Shown in pieces: positions 9,540-19,361 of a DNA stretch of 21,669 nucleotides (position 1 is its first letter; each line of letters starts with the position of its first letter). A model generated the notes under the pieces. It searched no databases, was not told where the DNA came from, and saw only the letters and a program-made list of their open reading frames with translations. Origin of the DNA: Vairimorpha apis BRL 01 (taxonomy: Eukaryota; Microsporidia; Nosematidae); contig KE646965.1 of the NCBI GenBank assembly GCA_000447185.1, positions 4,123 through 25,791 on the forward strand, read 5' to 3'. The position numbers and the translations under genes are program-made.

Positions 9540-9544
9540 TTTTA

Positions 9545-10435
9545 ATGGTTGTAAGAACAAATCGTTTCTATTTAGAACCAAAAGGTATGAAGAATTTAGG
9601 AAATACTTGTTTTTTTAATTCTTCGATGCAATGTTTATTATCTATTAATGAATTTGTTTCATTTTACAAAAGCACATCTTTCAGTTCTGCTATGCCTGTT
9701 TCACTTGCTTTTTCAGAATTTATAAAAAATTATGAAAGCAGTTCAAATGTTTATCCTGATAAGTTAATATCAATTTTGAGAAAAAAAATAAACATATTTA
9801 ATGGTGAACAACAAGATGCTCATGAATTTGTTTTGAGATTTTTAGAAATATTACACAATGAACTACCAACAATAAAAAATATTAATTGCAAAGAAATTTT
9901 TTTAGAGCATTGTGATCAAAATATTATTTCAAATTTGTTTTACAGTTTAAATAAGCAAATTGTTTCGTGTATGAAATGTGGATCAAGCTCTGAATCATTC
10001 GTACTTCTTAATATGATGCAAGTTGATGTTTGTGAAACTACACAAAAAAGCCTTGATAAAGTATTTAAAGATGAAGAAATTGATGGAAGTGGCGTTTGGA
10101 AATGTGAAAGATGTGGATATACTAAATCTGCTATTAAAAAACTTGAGGTTATAATTTATCCAAAGGTTCTTATTTTATATATAAAAAGATTTACAACATT
10201 ATTAGGTAAAAATACTAAACATATTATTGTTGACGACAAAATAAAATTGGAAAATAGTTTGTTTTATTTAATGGGGGTTTGTTGTCACAATGGAAGTATC
10301 AATAGTGGACATTATATATCTGATTGTAAACGTGCAGGAAAATGGATGAATTATAACGATACTAATGTGTCTAGTAATGTAGGAAATTATAATGGAAGTA
10401 ATCCATATATGATATTTTATACAAAAACTATATAA
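9545..10435 (+). CDS. Ubiquitin-specific protease (USP/UBP, peptidase C19)
   Basis: A cysteine protease that removes ubiquitin from substrates. Numbering from the ATG at 9545 (296 residues), the Cys box is GMKNLGNTCFFNSSMQCLL with catalytic Cys22. The QQDAHEF box is at 89-95. A Zn-ribbon is formed by CMKC (142-145) and CERC (187-190). The strand LILYIKRF is at about 209-216, and the His box NSGHY has catalytic His256 followed by W267 and NYND (Asp272). All catalytic parts are present and the frame is intact, even across an A8 run (9781-9788). It is a minimal catalytic domain without extra regions, shorter than most USPs. The in-frame codons upstream (9509-9544) have no ATG and would mimic a signal peptide; they are excluded because the CCC element lies inside them. 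Which USP orthologue it is cannot be told. Confidence 0.93.
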   Translation: MVVRTNRFYLEPKGMKNLGNTCFFNSSMQCLLSINEFVSFYKSTSFSSAMPVSLAFSEFIKNYESSSNVYPDKLISILRKKINIFNGEQQDAHEFVLRFLEILHNELPTIKNINCKEIFLEHCDQNIISNLFYSLNKQIVSCMKCGSSSESFVLLNMMQVDVCETTQKSLDKVFKDEEIDGSGVWKCERCGYTKSAIKKLEVIIYPKVLILYIKRFTTLLGKNTKHIIVDDKIKLENSLFYLMGVCCHNGSINSGHYISDCKRAGKWMNYNDTNVSSNVGNYNGSNPYMIFYTKTI

Positions 10436-10440
10436 ATAAA
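10435..10440 (+). terminator. AATAAA poly(A) signal overlapping the protease stop codon
   Basis: TAAATAAA: the last A of the TAA stop is the first A of AATAAA, as also seen at 17633-17640. Confidence 0.5.
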
Positions 10441-11101
10441 CATTTGGATTTATTTTTATTTTAATATTCAATTATTTATAAATAATTTATAAAAAATTGT
10501 TTTTTAAAAAAGTTAATTTAACTTAGTATTTTATATAAGTTTTATTGAATTTAATACATGATAAATAAAATTTGAAATAATTTATTGTATATTAAAAAAT
10601 TATAAATAAAAATTAATTTAATTAAAATAATTTTTAAATAAAACAATTTATAGTTTTTATATTTTATTTAAGGATAAACAAAAAAAAACTTTATTGTAGA
10701 CATATTTTTTAAAAATAAAATTATATAATTTGATATATTTATATTTTAATATTTTAAAATTGTTCAAATTTAATACAATAATTTGTATATTTAAATTATA
10801 TGAAATTATTTAATATAATTTAACGTTCAGATAATTTTAAAATTTGATAAAAAAAATTTATTAAAAATATTTTAATAAACTTTTTTGAAGTAAATACAAA
10901 AAATACATTTAAAAATTTTTATTCTATAATAAAATCATTAAAACTTAATAAATTATAACATTAAGATATGTTATTAAAACTATACAAAAATATAAAAATT
11001 AAATATTTGGCATTATAATAAAATTTAAAACAAAATAAATATAAAAATATTTAAACTAAAAATATATAAAATAAAATTTGTTATTTTAATAAGCTTTTTT
11101 A
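10441..11101. other. AT-rich intergenic spacer
   Basis: About 0.66 kb of nearly pure A/T between the protease and SMC6 genes. Nothing recognisable besides the promoter element at its end. Confidence 0.6.
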
Positions 11102-11105
11102 CCCC
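11102..11105 (+). promoter_or_regulatory. CCCC promoter element of SMC6
   Basis: TTACCCCACAAT directly precedes the ATG at 11111, with five bases between CCCC and ATG. Confidence 0.6.
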
Positions 11106-11110
11106 ACAAT

Positions 11111-14068
11111 ATGCAAGAAATCGAAAATTTCAATAAAAATATTATTATTAGATCAATAGAGCTTATTAATTTTATGTGTCATGATCACATTATAATAGAT
11201 TTCAAAAAACCATTTACATGTATAGGAGGTCGAAATGGAAGTGGAAAAAGTGCAATTATGATATCTCTTGGTATATTATTTGGTCAAAGATCTGCCAATT
11301 TGGATCGTGGAAATTCTTTTAAAAATTTTATAAAAACTAATGAACAATTTTGCGTCATAAAATGTATTTTGAATAATTCTAAAAAATTTATGTATGATTT
11401 TTTTGGTGATTATATTATAATAGAAAAGAGAATAACTAATAAAAGTAGTTCTTTTTCTATTTCTAATAGATCAAAAAAAATTATTCGACTAAAATGGAAG
11501 ATCTTGATTATTTGCTTGATTTTTATAATATAAAATTAAATAATTTTTTAAATTTTATGACACAAGAACAATCTAAGAAATTTTTAAGTACTTCAGATCC
11601 AAAACATTTATATAATTTATTTTTAAAAGGAACGGAATTAGCTGATATTAAAGCTATAAATCAAAAATATGAAAAAAATTTAAACATTATGAAAGAAAAA
11701 ATAGATAATATTGAAATTGCATACAATGAAAATAATAATAAACTTAATCAAGAATTAAATCGTTATGAAATATTGTCTAATATTGAAAAATTACAGGAAC
11801 AAATTACAAATAATGAAATTGAAATCAAATGGGCAAATATTTATGTATATAAACAAAAAATTGAAGAACTACAAAAACAAATTTTGGAACTTGATGATGA
11901 GTTGTTTAAACATCAAAATGAAAGTAAAAATATTTTAGAAGAATCAGAGAAATTGAAACAGGAAAAAAAACACATAGTTGAACATAATTTAGCTTTAAAA
12001 AATTTAAATAATGAAAATTTAAAAAAATAGATGAGACCATAATGAAAAAAGAAAAAACACTTAGATTAATTAATAATGATCTTATTGAGCTTAAAAATGT
12101 TTATGAAAATAAGAAAGATTTAATTAATAGATTTGAAAAATCTCATTCGTTTATAGATAGAAGAGATGATCTTAAAAAAAAACGTGACAAAATTAAAAAA
12201 CATTTAGAAGATAAAAAAATAATTCAAAAAGAACTTAAACAAAAAATACATTTAAAAAAAGAATTAAGTAATAAAGAAATTGAAAGTAAAAATGAGCATG
12301 ACAAAAAAATATTTACATTGCAAAAACAATTGAAATATTATCAATCAAATGATGAAAACGAAATACTTCATCCTGCTATGAATCAGATTTTACGTGAGAT
12401 AAAAACGACTAAATTTACTGATCAAATTATTGGACCTATTGCTAATTATATAAGTCTTAAGGATCAAAAATGGTGGAAAACTGTAAGTATTATTTTAAAA
12501 AATATTTTAAGTAGTTTTGTTTGTTTTAATAATAAAGATAGAGAAATTTTAACTTCTATTTTTAAAAAAAATGGAACATCTTTTACTATTTTAATACCTT
12601 CAAATAGATTTGAAAATGTAATAAAATATGAAAAAAATAATAATTTTTTAACATTATTAGATATCTTAAACGTAAAAAATCCAGTTGTCTTAAATCAGCT
12701 AATAATAATGGTTGGTATTGAACAAATTGCTTTAGTTAATAGTAGAACTGAAGCATATAAATTTATGAGAAAAAATCCTCATAATATTGAATCTATATAT
12801 TTAATAACCGGTGATAGAATAAAAAACAAGGAGATTCTATATCTGATTTTGCTCCTAGAAAACAGGATAAATATTTTTTTGAAAATTCACAAAACAAAAA
12901 AAAGAAATTTTGTCAAAATTAAATCTTTTACAACAGAATAAACCAGATTTGTGTCACTCACAAGAATTTGAAAAAATAAAATCTGAATATGATGATATTA
13001 TACAAAATATTGATTTATCAGAAAGAAAATTAATAGATTTAGAAAGACAGTTAGAAAATGAAGAAGAGATGTTTAATATGCAAAAAGATATAGTATGTAA
13101 TGAGGAAATTTACGAATCTTATAAAAATATTGAAATGCAAATTAATATTCTAAATAAAAAAATATCTAATACCAAAGTTGAAATATTAAATTTAAACAAA
13201 GAAAAAGAAAATATTAATAATACGCACTATTCATCTGTTTTAGAATTTGAAAAAAAACTTCAAAAATTACAATTACAATTAAATGTTACAAATGATTTTA
13301 TTTTAAAATTAGTTCAAAAAAAGTTTTAATTGATGAACAAATACAGAAAGTTACGGCAGAATATGAGACAAATAAGAAAAAATTAATTGTTGAATTAAAA
13401 ACACAAAATTTAAATGCAACAGAAATAAAAAATCCAAGACCAATAGAAGAAATAAATAACGAAATTAGTAATTTAAATGTTGAGATAAACGAAACAAAAA
13501 AAGTTGGAAACAAAGAGGAAACAAAAGAAAAAATTTTGAAATTAACAGAGAAAAAAAATGAACTGGAAAAAAGTTTATTTGATCATAAAGACAGAATTAA
13601 AAATATTTTTGATTCTTTTCAGTTAAGAATAAATCGCAGGGAAGAAATTAAAGAATTTATTGCAGTAAAAGCTTCTAGTAAATTTAATGAACTTACAATG
13701 CAAAGAGGATATAAAGGAGAGCTTAAATTTAATCATAAAGACGAAAAATTAGAATTGAACATGGGTGTACATAACTATGAAATTTGTGGATCAAAAGAAA
13801 CGCTTTCTGGTGGTGAAAAATCTTTTGCCGCAATGTCATTATTATTTTCTCTTTGGCCATATGTTTCATGTCCTATCAAAATTTTAGATGAATTTGATGT
13901 ATTTATGGATGATTTAAATAGAAAATTTATTATTCAAAATTTTATAAAGCATTTTAAAAAATAAAAAATCAAGTTATCTTAATTACACCATTAAATACAA
14001 AAGATCTTGAAGATGATGATGTAGATATTCAAATTTTAATCTCTCCTGAAGAGAATGTTGAACGTTGA
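11111..14068 (+). CDS. SMC6: SMC6, ATPase of the SMC5/6 complex, frame broken six times
   Basis: SMC6 pairs with SMC5 in the SMC5/6 complex for recombination repair and replication-fork stability. Residues 1-60 give the head: ELINFMCHDHIIIDF, then Walker A GRNGSGKS (40-47) and LDRGNSFKNFI. NFMCH and the RG-x-S motif point to SMC6 rather than SMC5. A long coiled coil follows, then the hinge (about 12360-12830; GPIANYISLKD, KWWKTV, DREIL), the second coil, and the C-terminal head with RGYKGELKFNHKDEKLEL, signature LSGGEKS (13803-13823) and Walker B IKILDEFDVFMDD. After the last break the tail reads QVILITPLNT to TGA at 14066-14068. Breaks lie at A-runs 11473-11480, 12021-12027, 12821-12826, 12896-12903, 13316-13322 and 13956-13961. 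Each fits one missing base; in-frame residues continue across them. The intended length is about 987 residues, normal for a small SMC6. No premature stop is seen outside the frame changes. Confidence 0.88.
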
Positions 14069-16486
14069 ATCAAACAATTGATTTTTTTTGTGTATATAAA
14101 TTTGTTAAAATATAATTTTATAAATAGTCTAATTTAATTTTTTTATTGTTTTTGTAAACTAATTTTTATGAATTTTTAAATAAATATTAATATTTTTGTT
14201 TGTTTTTTATCTTTAAAAAAAGAGTATGCTGTTACTTAAATTTTTTATATTTTCTATAACATTTCATAATTTATAATATATTTTAAAATCGTTTACAATT
14301 TTTTATAAAATTGGCTTGTAATTATCTTTCTTTGTTGTTAATATTTTAAATAAAATTTTTTTTATTATTTTTATAATTACATATTTGGATTTTTTTTAAA
14401 TATTTTATTACAATGAATGATTTATTATCTACAAAGTTAAATTATTTTTTGATAAAAATCTAAATTTTCGATAATTTATTTTAAACTTTATTAAAATTTA
14501 AATTCTCATATATATCAAATTTAAACATCATTTAAATAGTTCTTATTTTTAAAGATATTTATATTTTTATAAAAAAATTAAAATTTTCAAACTTTTTTAT
14601 TATATAATTATATTAATAAAAAAAAATTTAATAGGAATTAAAAATCCCAAAATTAAACTATTTCATTATAATGGATATGTAATTAAAATAAATAATGAAC
14701 TTCTAATTTTAACAAAAGTAAATATTTTATAAAGTTTAAAGATGTATACAATTTTTTGGTATGGAAATTTAAATTTATTTTTACTATTAATTAAAAATCA
14801 TGTGAAATTATTAAACTTTATTTTTTTAATATTAATAAATTTTTAAATATATAAATAATCTAAAGTCATTTTATAATATCATATTAAATGATAAATATGT
14901 TAATAAAATTATTATAAACATATAAACAAAAAAAGTATTAAGATTATATTATAAATATTAAAAACAATTTATGGTGTATTGTTTACATAAAAATATTAAC
15001 ATTATTTATGTTATTTTAAATGTCTTTTTTATAAAAAAATTTTCAATTTGATATGTTTCTATATTTTAATTATTGATTAAATATAAATAAATGAATTCTT
15101 AAAATTTTAAGTTGCATAAATTATAAAATACTATATTTTTTTATTTTTCATTTATTATTTTACATAAAAAAATTTAAAAATAAATAAATCTAAAACATAA
15201 AAACATTGTTCATTTTTTACTACTTAAATAAAATACAAATAAAAATTTAAAAATTAACTAAAAAAATTAAAATTGGAATATAATTTCTTAAACAATTCAT
15301 TAATTTTTTTTAAAAATTATTTTGACTAAATATTTTTATTTACAATTATATAAATAAATTATTTAATTATTAAACAAATAAATTCGTAATTTAATAATTG
15401 GTGTATAAAAAAGTAATTGGTTTTTATAAATGTAATTAAAGTAGTAAAAAAATGTTTATATTTATCAATTAAAACTATTAAAGTTTAAAATTTAGATATT
15501 TTATCAAATATAACATTTTATAACTTAGTTACCTTATATAAGTAAAATTTAAAAACAAGGTTTTTATTAAAAAAATTTATAATATATTAAATAATTTGAT
15601 ACATTAAAAAATTTTATATAATTTATTTATCAAATTTTTTGATTTTGTTAAATTTTTTTTACAAATTATGAATAATACTGTAATGCTTTGTTTAATGATT
15701 TAGATTTTAAATAAAAAATACAAATATAAAATTTAATAATTTAAAGAATATAGATTTTTTTGTAATAAATATATTTTTATTTCACATTATAATGTATAAA
15801 GCAATTTTACCATAAAAATAAATATTTTTAAATCAATAAAAGTTTTAACGCTTTATACAATTGCTAATATAAAAATAAATCATATAAATAAAATATAATC
15901 TATCAATAAAAAAAATATATTTAAAAATATTTTATATTTTAATCAATAACAATAAAAATTATTACACTATTAATAGCTATAAAAGAAAATATTAAAATTT
16001 GAAATTTATTGTATAAACAAATAAAAAAAATATTAAAATCTTAATTATACAGATTAAATAAATATTATATTCTTAAATACAAAAGTTCATTTTTATTATG
16101 TAGATATTAAAAATTGCATATTTATCTCATATATAATTATAAAAATATATAATTTTTAAAAAAATCATAATGTTTTATTTTTAATTTCGTGTTATGAGGT
16201 ATTATGCAAATAACATTTTTAATTAAAAAAGTAAATCATATAAAATTATTATAAATTAAATAATTTAAACTAATTATATTATAATATTTTCTTTTACAAG
16301 TAAAAGAATGTATGTATTTTTTATATTTATTATTTTATTCATTTAACAAACAAAACTTTTATGTTTTTTAATCAAATATAAAAACAGATGTCATAAAAAA
16401 ATTAAATTCTTAAAACAAAATTATACAAATGCTTTTGTCAAATTATCAAAATTTTGGTAATAATAAAATGTAAAAAAATTATTTAG
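14069..16486. other. Largest intergenic region, AT-rich, no gene supported
   Basis: About 2.4 kb without a supported gene. One stretch (14619-14732, +) stays open for 37 codons and encodes a non-random-looking peptide (NPKIKLFHYNGYVIKIN) but has no ATG. The rest is A/T-rich with many TTTTAA/AATAAA words. No RNA gene seen. Confidence 0.5.
14619..14732 (+). other. ATG-less open stretch, possible coding relic
   Basis: Open from a stop at 14616-14618 to TAA at 14730-14732, with no Met codon in frame. The peptide contains FHYNGYVIKINNELL and a CCC codon, which is unusual in this background. At about 90% A+T an open run of this length is expected by chance now and then, so this is weak. Confidence 0.2.
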
Positions 16487-16490
16487 AAAT

Positions 16491-16507
16491 GTTTGTTTGT
16501 TTGTTTA
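16491..16507 (+). repeat. GTTT tandem repeat upstream of the 16571 gene
   Basis: Four GTTT units followed by A, 64-80 bases before the ATG at 16571. It matches the shorter repeat 55-67 bases before the gene at 3574. Confidence 0.45.
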
Positions 16508-16566
16508 TAATTATTATCATTATTTAATTTATCAAAATAAAAATATTTAAACGAAGTAAAAATTTA

Positions 16567-16569
16567 CCC
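16567..16569 (+). promoter_or_regulatory. CCC promoter element of the 16571 gene
   Basis: TTTACCCT directly precedes the ATG, with one base between CCC and ATG. Confidence 0.6.
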
Positions 16570-16570
16570 T

Positions 16571-17635
16571 ATGAAATTTGTTGTAACTGCTTTTGTCTTG
16601 TATTTTTTAAAAATAAAAGCATCTTGTGATTCAAGGGGCGATGAAGAAATTTTATATGACAACTATCCAGGTAAACATTTTAATAAATTTAAAAATGCAT
16701 GCCATCCTTTCAACAGTCATGATAATTCGCCTTCAGGTTTTGGAAAAGGAATATGTGTAGGATCAAGTGTAGGTTCTAGTTTTAATCTGAGAGATATGGG
16801 ACGAGGACATTTAGACGATGATTTTATGATTGATATTGGTTCTGGTGTAAATCATGGACAAGGAATTTGCTCTAAAAGAACTATATTACAGTTGAATTAT
16901 TCGTATATGTTGATGTTACTACGTCAATTTGAACAATGTTATAAAAACACTGGTTACGGAAATCATCACAATGGATATATATTGCCTAATTCAGAACATT
17001 TAAGACACAAATTATATGATATCTTCTATGATTGTTTATATTTAGTTGATAGTTGTTATTTCCACAAATATTATACTTTTTTTAAATGTAGAGATTTTGA
17101 GACTTGTTTTTACATTATAAGAAGAAGTTTAAAACCATGTGATGTTGTCAGAGAATATTCTTTCGTCATTAGTAATTTGCCTAAAACTTCTGAATTGTAT
17201 GGTACAGACATTTATAGTTCTGTAAATTCTTGTATATTAAGACCAATTTTAACCAAAGTCAGAAGAACAAGAATATGTACAGCTGATTTTATATGCGATG
17301 TTAAAGCTGTTGTGTGTCTTGATTTATTAGAACGAATTGATTTAATTCATTTGTTTTTTCATACTCATTTTAATAGTAGAATTGAAGATACTTTAATTTC
17401 TAAACACATAGAAGAATTTTTGATTATTTACAGAAGAATTTTTATGAGAGGAAATAAGTTAGATCATGTGATAACAGCAATTGTTATAACGAAATTATAT
17501 GGTGATTTAAATTTCGCTGGATGTGATATTTCTGTTATAACAAATTTGACATCTTGGCTTTGTAAATATTATATGGGTAGTTTTCAAAGAGAAGTTCAAT
17601 TTATATGTAAAATTGGATTGGGACGTTCTTGCTAA
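16571..17635 (+). CDS. Secreted Cys-rich protein, unknown function
   Basis: A 354-residue intact protein that I do not recognise. Residues 1-17 (MKFVVTAFVLYFLKIKA) are a clear signal peptide. There are 18 cysteines (19, 44, 62, 100, 123, 155, 162, 173, 179, 190, 221, 236, 242, 249, 318, 331, 346 and the C-terminal 354), pointing to a disulfide-rich exported protein. Residues 50-100 are Gly/Ser-rich (SPSGFGKGICVGSSVGSS); the rest looks helical with many Tyr, Phe and Arg. No transmembrane segment remains after the signal. It resembles the 254-residue protein at 3574 in design (signal peptide, many Cys, aromatic/basic helices, GTTT repeat upstream, CCC before ATG), but no clear alignment was found by eye. 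Spore-wall or polar-tube localisation is a guess from this design. The stop overlaps AATAAA. The frame is intact across a T7 run near 17080. Confidence 0.87.
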   Translation: MKFVVTAFVLYFLKIKASCDSRGDEEILYDNYPGKHFNKFKNACHPFNSHDNSPSGFGKGICVGSSVGSSFNLRDMGRGHLDDDFMIDIGSGVNHGQGICSKRTILQLNYSYMLMLLRQFEQCYKNTGYGNHHNGYILPNSEHLRHKLYDIFYDCLYLVDSCYFHKYYTFFKCRDFETCFYIIRRSLKPCDVVREYSFVISNLPKTSELYGTDIYSSVNSCILRPILTKVRRTRICTADFICDVKAVVCLDLLERIDLIHLFFHTHFNSRIEDTLISKHIEEFLIIYRRIFMRGNKLDHVITAIVITKLYGDLNFAGCDISVITNLTSWLCKYYMGSFQREVQFICKIGLGRSC

Positions 17636-17640
17636 ATAAA
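17635..17640 (+). terminator. AATAAA poly(A) signal overlapping the stop codon
   Basis: TAAATAAA at 17633-17640: the stop codon and poly(A) signal share an A, as for the protease gene. Confidence 0.5.
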
Positions 17641-19360
17641 TGGTGTACTTTTTTTATACTTATTTACCTATTAAATATGTTATTGTATTTATATATTTGT
17701 AAAATAATTTAATTAAAAATATAAATAAATTAGAATATGAATTATATAAATACGAATATATTTTTTAATTTTTAAAATTAATATATAAACAAAATTAAAA
17801 TATAGATTTATAATAGATCATAGAATTACAGAAATTGTACCAATTAAAAACACCGTAAAATAAATAACATTTTTTAAATTGATTAAAAATTATTTAAAAA
17901 AACTACATAATAATTAACAAACTATTTTAAAATTATAAATGTTAATTTTTATGATTAATATATCATTTTTTAACAATAAAAAAAATATTTTATTATTTGA
18001 TGACATTTTATAATAAATTCATAACGCATATTTAACTAACATTGATTAACATTAAATATATCTACAAATTGTATTATTATTTTATTTTTGGTTTTGCAAA
18101 TTTATAAAAATATTTTAAAATTAAGGTAAAACAATTATTGTAAACTAAAATCAAAATGAAATTTTTTTAAACATGTAATTTTAATAATTTATAAACATAT
18201 TTCAGAAACCTATTGTTATATTTTTGTATAATTGTAGATATATATAATTATTAACAATTTTTATTCGATCATTAATTAATAATTATATGTAATGTATAAA
18301 TTTATATATTTTTTAAAAATGACTAAAATAATTTATTACAAGATGTCCAAAAAAGAACTTAGTTTATGTCAAAAAATTTAAAATAGCTTTGTAAGATCTT
18401 TTAAAAAATAATTTTATAAATATTTTTTATTAAAAGTTAATGTTTCACATTTATTATTTTTTTCTATTACAATTCAAATAAAAGATAATTCAACTAAATT
18501 TTTTCAGTCTGTTTTTTAACAATTTTTAATCATAAGTTTTTTTTCTTTTAAAAAATAATAATTATTAAAATTGTAAAATCAGTTTTTTGCTTTAAATATT
18601 TTTAAAAAAGCAAGATAAACCATATACAAAATTATCATAATTAGATTAATTATTAGTACATTTTAATATACCTAAAGAAATATTAAAATTGAGAAGAACG
18701 AAACTAAAAATAAATAAAAACTAACACTAATTATTAGAAATAAATTAAATTTAAAAATAGATTATGTAATTTTAAATTATAGTAAAATAAAAGTAAATTA
18801 AATTAAACAATATTTTATAAATACATTTAAGTAGCATTATTTTTGATAGTTTTGTTTAAAAAAAAACTTTAAGTTAACGTTATAAATTTCAATTTTAAAT
18901 CTAGAAATTAAAATAATTCATATAATTAAAAAAATTATTTTTATGATAAATTACGTTTATTAACATCTTTAAAATTTTATAATTAACTTATTATATTGAT
19001 TATACAGCAAAAAATCTTAATTTTTTTATATACATCTAAATTTATCAATTACTTAAAATTTTTTGTACAAATTAATAGTTTTTATTTTAAATAAAACAGA
19101 CGTAGATATATAATTGTAATATAAAAATAATTTTGTACATAATATGTTCTATCAGATTAAAAATCAATTAATTTATATTTAAATGCATGTATCGTATACA
19201 TATAAAAGATGGTAATAATTTTGTATTATATAAATATATTCAAACAAGGATGAAAAAAATAAATAAATTTTTTTTATCAATAATCAATACATCTTAAAAA
19301 AATTTTATTCTTTTAAATGTTTTAAAAAAGCTATTAAAATCTCAATACATTCTTTTAAAT
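17641..19360. other. AT-rich convergent intergenic region
   Basis: About 1.7 kb between the second Cys-rich gene (+) and the BRCA2-like gene (-). At about 17791-17865 an ATG-less stretch (IDHRITEIVPIKNTVK then TAA overlapping AATAAA) is less A/T-biased and may be a gene relic. A 29-codon ORF near 18292 has no CCC element and is treated as chance. No RNA gene seen. Confidence 0.5.
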
Positions 19361-19361
19361 T

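Noticed and set aside
10268..10471. Minus-strand ORF over the end of the protease gene
   Set aside because: Antisense to the catalytic His box of a clear USP; no promoter element.
13298..13513. Minus-strand hydrophobic ORF inside SMC6
   Set aside because: Antisense to the SMC6 coiled coil; Lys/Glu codons read backwards give Phe/Leu/Ser.
11111..14068. Several small separate genes in place of SMC6
   Set aside because: The pieces line up in order as head, coil, hinge, coil and head of one SMC6, and several piece starts are not ATG.
18292..18381. 29-codon ORF (MYKFIYFLKMTKIIYYK...)
   Set aside because: No CCC element and no recognisable motif; within chance expectation.
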